Shown piece after piece: positions 14,450-18,343 of a stretch of 18,343 bases of DNA; the stretch's first letter is position 1, and each line of letters starts with the position of its first letter. Under the pieces are notes generated by a model. That model was not told the DNA's origin, made no database searches, and worked only from the letters and a program-made list of their open reading frames with translations. The position numbers were made by a program, and so were the translations under genes. This DNA is from Rhodosalinus sp046542825 (GTDB lineage: Bacteria; Pseudomonadota; Alphaproteobacteria; Rhodobacterales; Rhodobacteraceae). Location: contig NZ_JBKHAQ010000056.1 of the NCBI RefSeq assembly GCF_046542825.1, positions 1 through 18,343 on the forward strand. Reading direction: 5' to 3'.

Positions 14450-16969
14450 TCAGTAGAGGCCGCCCGAACTCATCGAGCCGAAGCTCGCGCGCGGGCCCAC
14501 CACGGCCCTGCCGCCCGAGGATGTGGTGACCTCCCGCCCCCCCTCGCCGTCCGGGCGGATCATGTCGAAATCGCTGCCCATCGCGAAGCCGCCGTCGAAC
14601 ATCACGCCGAAGACCGGCTCTTCGCCCTCTCGGAAGTATTCCGCCACCACGTTGGGACCGGAGGCATCGTCGGGCAGGCGCGCGCCAGTGAAGCGGTCGA
14701 TCTTGATGAAACGGCCGCCCTCGGGCACCTCGAACTCGCCGCCGCCGTATTTCTCGACCGCCTCCTGCATGAACTCGTTGAACACCGGCCCGCAGAATCC
14801 ACCGCCCGAGGCGCCGCCGCCCAACGGCCGGGGCTGGTCGTAGCCGATGTAGCAGCCCGCCACGATATTCGAGGTGAAGCCCACGAACCAGACGTCGCGC
14901 GCTTCGTTGGTGGTGCCCGTCTTGCCCGCCGTGGGCACCGGCAGGTTGACGGTCCTGGCCGCTGTCCCGCGCTCGACCACGCCGGTCATCATCGAGGTGA
15001 GCTGATAGGCCGTTATCGCGTCCATCACGCGCCAGCGGTCCGACACGATGCGGGGCCCGTAGCCGGCGCTCAGCTCAGGCTCGGCGCAGTCCACGCAATC
15101 GCGCTCGTCATGGCGGTAGATGGTCTCGCCGTAGCGGTCCTGGATCCGGTCGACCAGCGTGGGCTCGACCCGTTCGCCGCCGTTGGCGAACATCGCGTAG
15201 GCAGCCACCATGCGGTAGAGCGTCGTCTCGTCCGAGCCCAGCGCGTTTGCCAGGTAGCGGCCCATGTCATCGTAGACGCCGAAGCGCTCGGCGTAACGCG
15301 CCACGGTGTCCATGCCCACCTCTTCCGCGAGTCGCACGGTCATCAGGTTCCGCGACTGCTCGATCCCGGTGCGCAGCGGCGTGGGACCGTAGAACTGGTT
15401 CGAGGCGTTGCGGGGGCGCCAGACGCCCTGCGGCGTGTCCACCTCGATGGGCGCATCCACCACGATGGTCGCAGGCGAATAGCCCGAATCGAGCGCCGCT
15501 GCAAAGACGAAGGGCTTCAGGGAAGAGCCGGGTTGCCGTTGCGCCTGCGTCGTGCGGTTGAAGACCGAGTCCTGGTAGGAAAAGCCCCCCTGCATGGCGA
15601 TCACGCGGCCGGTGTTCACGTCCATCGCCATGAAGGCGCCCTGCACCTCGGGCACCTGCCGCAGCGTCCAGCGCACGAAGCTGTCGTCCTCGTCGCGCGT
15701 CATGCGCCGGACCAGGACCACGTCGCCGCGCTCGAAATTGTCGAAGAAGTCGCCGCGCAGCCAGCCGATGTCCTCGCGCGGGATCGCGATGGGCGCATCG
15801 CCGGAAAAGGGCACGCCCTCGATGCCGACCAGCAGGCGCTGCTCCTCGATCGACAGCACCACCGCAGGCAGCCATTCGCCGTCGAGCACGATGTCGCGCG
15901 GCACATCCGCCGAAGCCAGCGCCTCGCGCCAGGCGGATTCGTCGTCGAGCAGCGCGGGGTCGATGCGTTCGCCCGTGCCGCGCCACTGCCCGCGCTCGCG
16001 GTCGTAGTCCTCGAGCTTGCGGCGCAGCGCGATGGCCGCGACCTCCTGCATCTCCGGGTCGATGGTGGCGCGCACGGTCAAGCCGCCGGTAAAGAACTGC
16101 TCCTCGCCAAAATCGCGGGAAAGCTGGCGGCGGATCTCGTCGGTGGGATAGTCGCGCGGCGGCAGCTTCGCGCGGAAGCTGTCGAAGTCGCCGGCCATGA
16201 CTGTGCGCAGCGGCATCTCGCGCTCGCGCTCCCATGTGGCGCGGTCAAGATAGCCGTTCTCGTACATCTCCCTCAGCACGAAGTTGCGCCGCGCCAGCAG
16301 CCGCTCGGCGTTGCGCACCGGGTGGTAGTCCGAAGGCGCCTTGGGCAGCGCGGCGAGCGTCGCCGCCTCGTGCGGGGCGAGTTCGCGCAGCGTCTTGTTG
16401 AAGAAGGTCTGCGCCGCGGACATCACGCCATAGGAATTCTGCCCGAGATAGATCTCGTTTAGATATAGCTCGAGAATATCCTCCTTCGACAGCGTTTGCT
16501 CCAGCCGGGTGGCAAGGATGATTTCCTTGATCTTGCGCTCGATCCGCCGGTCGCCTGAGAGCAGGAAGTTCTTCATCACCTGCTGCGTGATGGTCGAGGC
16601 CCCGCGCACCGACTCGCCGCGCGTCTGCACGGCCTCGTAGATGGCGACCGCGATGCCGCGGGCGTCGTAGCCGCCATGCCGGTAGAAGTTCTTGTCCTCG
16701 GCCGAGATGAAGGCGTGCTTGACGAGGTCCGGGATCTCTTCGGCAGGGGCGAAGAGACGGCGCTCGCGCGCGAATTCGTCCACGATCTCGCCCTCGACGG
16801 AATAGATGCGGCTGATCGTCGGCGGCTGGTACCGGGCGAGGCTTTCGTGGCTGGGCAGGTCGCGACCATAGACCCAGAATACGCCGCCGATCGACAGCGC
16901 CACCACCATCAGCCCCAGCGTTAGGAAACTGAAGATCGCCCCGAAGAAGGAAAGGATGAACCTGAGCAA
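14450..16969 (-). CDS. mrcA: Class A penicillin-binding protein 1A (peptidoglycan glycosyltransferase/transpeptidase)
   Basis: 839 residues. The start is TTG 16969: GGGAG lies 6 bases upstream, the family normally begins MLRFILSFFG, and there is no ATG nearby. Residues about 4-33 form the membrane anchor. The glycosyltransferase domain follows, with FISAEDKNFYRHGG (E91 catalytic), RGASTITQQVMKNFLL (about 122-137), RKIKE (about 145-149) and LELYLNEIYLG (about 166-176). A middle OB-like insert lies at about 320-440. The transpeptidase domain has GSSLKPF (S482, K485), SRN (539-541) and KTGT (683-686), so all three penicillin-binding motifs are intact. Four cysteines are seen (C625, C628 as DCVDC; C706; C726) and may form disulfides in the periplasm. 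It polymerises and cross-links glycan strands. A Gly/Ser-rich tail ends the protein. Confidence 0.96.
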   Translation of the reverse strand: MLRFILSFFGAIFSFLTLGLMVVALSIGGVFWVYGRDLPSHESLARYQPPTISRIYSVEGEIVDEFARERRLFAPAEEIPDLVKHAFISAEDKNFYRHGGYDARGIAVAIYEAVQTRGESVRGASTITQQVMKNFLLSGDRRIERKIKEIILATRLEQTLSKEDILELYLNEIYLGQNSYGVMSAAQTFFNKTLRELAPHEAATLAALPKAPSDYHPVRNAERLLARRNFVLREMYENGYLDRATWEREREMPLRTVMAGDFDSFRAKLPPRDYPTDEIRRQLSRDFGEEQFFTGGLTVRATIDPEMQEVAAIALRRKLEDYDRERGQWRGTGERIDPALLDDESAWREALASADVPRDIVLDGEWLPAVVLSIEEQRLLVGIEGVPFSGDAPIAIPREDIGWLRGDFFDNFERGDVVLVRRMTRDEDDSFVRWTLRQVPEVQGAFMAMDVNTGRVIAMQGGFSYQDSVFNRTTQAQRQPGSSLKPFVFAAALDSGYSPATIVVDAPIEVDTPQGVWRPRNASNQFYGPTPLRTGIEQSRNLMTVRLAEEVGMDTVARYAERFGVYDDMGRYLANALGSDETTLYRMVAAYAMFANGGERVEPTLVDRIQDRYGETIYRHDERDCVDCAEPELSAGYGPRIVSDRWRVMDAITAYQLTSMMTGVVERGTAARTVNLPVPTAGKTGTTNEARDVWFVGFTSNIVAGCYIGYDQPRPLGGGASGGGFCGPVFNEFMQEAVEKYGGGEFEVPEGGRFIKIDRFTGARLPDDASGPNVVAEYFREGEEPVFGVMFDGGFAMGSDFDMIRPDGEGGREVTTSSGGRAVVGPRASFGSMSSGGLY

Positions 16970-16997
16970 GCTGCGCTCCCGCCTCTGTGGCCGCCTT

Positions 16998-17024
16998 GTT
17001 ATACCCGCGCGGCGCAGCGGTCAA
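16998..17024 (-). promoter_or_regulatory. Likely mrcA promoter
   Basis: On the minus strand, TTGACC (complement of 17019-17024) and TATAAC (complement of 16998-17003) are separated by 15 bases, shorter than ideal; reading TTTGAC gives 16. Transcription would start near 16990, just before the GGGAG site and TTG start. Both boxes are strong against this GC-rich background. Confidence 0.5.
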
Positions 17025-17097
17025 AAGCGCGCGCACATCATCCCCGATATGTGACCGCCACACGCCGGCGCAAATGACCACGGCGACGGGCGGCGGA

Positions 17098-18312
17098 TCA
17101 CCGCCGCCGCAGCGCCGCCTGCGCCGCGTCCTCCGCTGCCCAGGCCGTGAGCCCGTCACGCACGCCCTCCGCCAGCCGCGCCCGCCACGCCGGATCCTCG
17201 AGGTTCATCAGATCCTCCGGCGTTGACAGGAATCCCGCCTCCAGCAGGACAGAGGGGATGTCGGCCGCCTTGAGCACGGAAAAACCCGCGGAGCGCAGCG
17301 GGCGCGAGTTGACGTGCCCCGTGGCCGTCCGGATGCTGTCCACGAGCTTGCGGGCGAGCGCATCGGCGCGCGGCTGAGTCTCGAGCCGGGCAAGGTCCAT
17401 CAGCACGTTGGCCACCACGTCATCCGTGCCGGTCAGGTCGAGGCCGGCCAGCAGGTCGGCGCGGTTGTGCCGTTCGGCCAGCGCGGCAGAGGCCGCATCA
17501 GAGGCGCTGGCCGACAGGGTGTAGACCGTCGCGCCATGCGCCACGCCGGATGCCAGCGAATCGGCATGCAGCGAGATGAAGATGTCCGCCTCGACCTGGC
17601 GCGCGATGGCGACGCGCCGCTCAAGCGAGACGAAGACATCCGCCTCGCGCGTGAGCGCCACCTCGAAGCCCGCGCGCAGCAGCACCTCGCGCAGCTCGCG
17701 CGCGAAGGTCAGCATCAGGCGCGCCTCGTTCACGTCGCCCGCCTCGGCGCCTGGGTCGATGCCGCCGTGCCCGGGGTCGAGCACCACCCGCAGCGGCCGG
17801 TCCTCGCCGGAACTGCGCCGCGCGGCCTCCACCGCGGCGGGCTCCGGCAGATCCCAGCGCGGGTCGCGCGGCGCGCCTGCAGTCGCGTCGAACGCCTCCC
17901 GTGTGACGGGCTCCAGATAGACGGCAAGGCTGGCCCGTCCGGTCAGGTCGCTGACCGACAGCCCCGCCTCGGCCACGCCCAGCGGGCGGTCGAGGTCGGC
18001 CACCAGCCGCGACCAGCCTTCGCGGAAGGCACCGAAGCGCACGTCGGCGAGGCCGGGGGCCGCGAAGGCTTTCGGCGAAAGGGCGCTCCAGTCCACCTCG
18101 CGGAAGTCGAGCACAAGCCGGTCGGGATCGGAGAGGGTAAAAACGCGCCAGGGCACGCCCTGCGTCAGCTCAAGGGTGAGGATCACGCCCTCGCCCCGGG
18201 CCTCCGCGCCGCTCGCCTCCGGCAGGGCGCGCGCCAGCCCGCCCTGCGGCTGTGCCGCAGCCGCCCCCGCGAAAAGCGCGAGTGCCAGCGCCAGTGTCGC
18301 CATCCATCGCAT
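17098..18312 (-). CDS. amiC: N-acetylmuramoyl-L-alanine amidase, periplasmic (AMIN + Amidase_3)
   Basis: 404 residues from ATG 18312; an in-frame ATG lies 9 bases downstream. A signal peptide of about 20 residues ends in AGAAAA before QPQ. An AMIN domain (about 42-135; EGVILTLEL...WRVFTLSDPDRLVLDF) should target it to the wall or septum. The Amidase_3 catalytic domain (about 175-395) has zinc ligands H182 (LDPGHGG), E196 (VNEA) and H249 (SLHAD), and the catalytic E358 in LLEAGFLS. It removes stem peptides from glycan strands during cell separation and is usually activated by LytM-type factors such as EnvC or NlpD. A helical segment around residues 270-315 may be the autoinhibitory insert known in AmiC-type enzymes; that is inference. 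It lies upstream of mrcA with a 128-base gap. The promoter is at or beyond the window edge. Confidence 0.95.
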   Translation of the reverse strand: MRWMATLALALALFAGAAAAQPQGGLARALPEASGAEARGEGVILTLELTQGVPWRVFTLSDPDRLVLDFREVDWSALSPKAFAAPGLADVRFGAFREGWSRLVADLDRPLGVAEAGLSVSDLTGRASLAVYLEPVTREAFDATAGAPRDPRWDLPEPAAVEAARRSSGEDRPLRVVLDPGHGGIDPGAEAGDVNEARLMLTFARELREVLLRAGFEVALTREADVFVSLERRVAIARQVEADIFISLHADSLASGVAHGATVYTLSASASDAASAALAERHNRADLLAGLDLTGTDDVVANVLMDLARLETQPRADALARKLVDSIRTATGHVNSRPLRSAGFSVLKAADIPSVLLEAGFLSTPEDLMNLEDPAWRARLAEGVRDGLTAWAAEDAAQAALRRR

Positions 18313-18343
18313 CTCGTCAGCCCTGCCCGGCCCCGTTTGGCAA

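Noticed and set aside
14000..16462. 820-codon plus-strand frame across mrcA
   Set aside because: Antisense to PBP1A, which has every catalytic motif; the antisense translation is Arg/His/Val-rich without recognisable domains.

Overview
The window is GC-rich DNA from an alphaproteobacterium, most likely a member of the Rhodobacteraceae (Roseobacter group). The basis is the protein sequences themselves: the acetolactate synthase, PBP1A and RF2 sequences look alphaproteobacterial, TRAP transporters are favoured over other uptake systems, and genes are tightly packed with GTGA/ATGA overlaps. This is recognition from memory, not a database match.

Layout. (1) 1-2980, plus strand: the end of a valine/isobutyrate catabolic operon, with an acyl-CoA dehydrogenase (probably isobutyryl-CoA dehydrogenase, cut by the window edge), 3-hydroxyisobutyryl-CoA hydrolase and 3-hydroxyisobutyrate dehydrogenase (mmsB). 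These are consecutive pathway steps and the reading frames overlap. (2) 2981-3293: a short regulatory stretch (a palindrome and an FNR-like box) and a 66-residue two-helix membrane protein of the DUF2892 type. (3) 3456-7973, minus strand: a tripartite TRAP transporter in order dctP-dctQ-dctM, with a Tat-type binding protein resembling 2-oxoacid binders (TakP type) and unusually large permease subunits. A perfect 12-bp hairpin separates dctP from dctQ. (4) 7974-10905: a divergent control region, then ilvB-ilvN (acetolactate synthase, first common step of branched-chain amino acid synthesis). ilvB is preceded by a complete ribosome-mediated attenuator: promoter, 15-codon leader peptide with Ile, Val and Leu codons, a perfect 10-bp antiterminator, and an overlapping intrinsic terminator. 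(5) 11003-12369, plus: a Rieske oxygenase alpha subunit translationally coupled to a 70-residue protein of unknown function. (6) 12366-18312, minus: a DUF2189 membrane protein, release factor 2 (prfB), class A penicillin-binding protein 1A (mrcA) and a periplasmic N-acetylmuramoyl-L-alanine amidase (amiC). This is a housekeeping translation and cell-wall block.

How it fits together. Valine catabolism, valine synthesis and a carboxylate transporter whose receptor looks like a 2-oxoacid binder lie within 10 kb. A shared theme of branched-chain acid metabolism is therefore plausible, but it is inference. Cell-wall synthesis (mrcA) and cell-wall cleavage (amiC) are adjacent on one strand.

I saw no mobile element, CRISPR array, tRNA or rRNA, and no clear sign of horizontal transfer. 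The most interesting element is the ilvB attenuator at about 8236-8395. The rest is mostly ordinary chromosome with some unusual details: oversized TRAP permeases, a GEA variant of the thiamine-diphosphate motif in IlvB, and several structured intercistronic hairpins.
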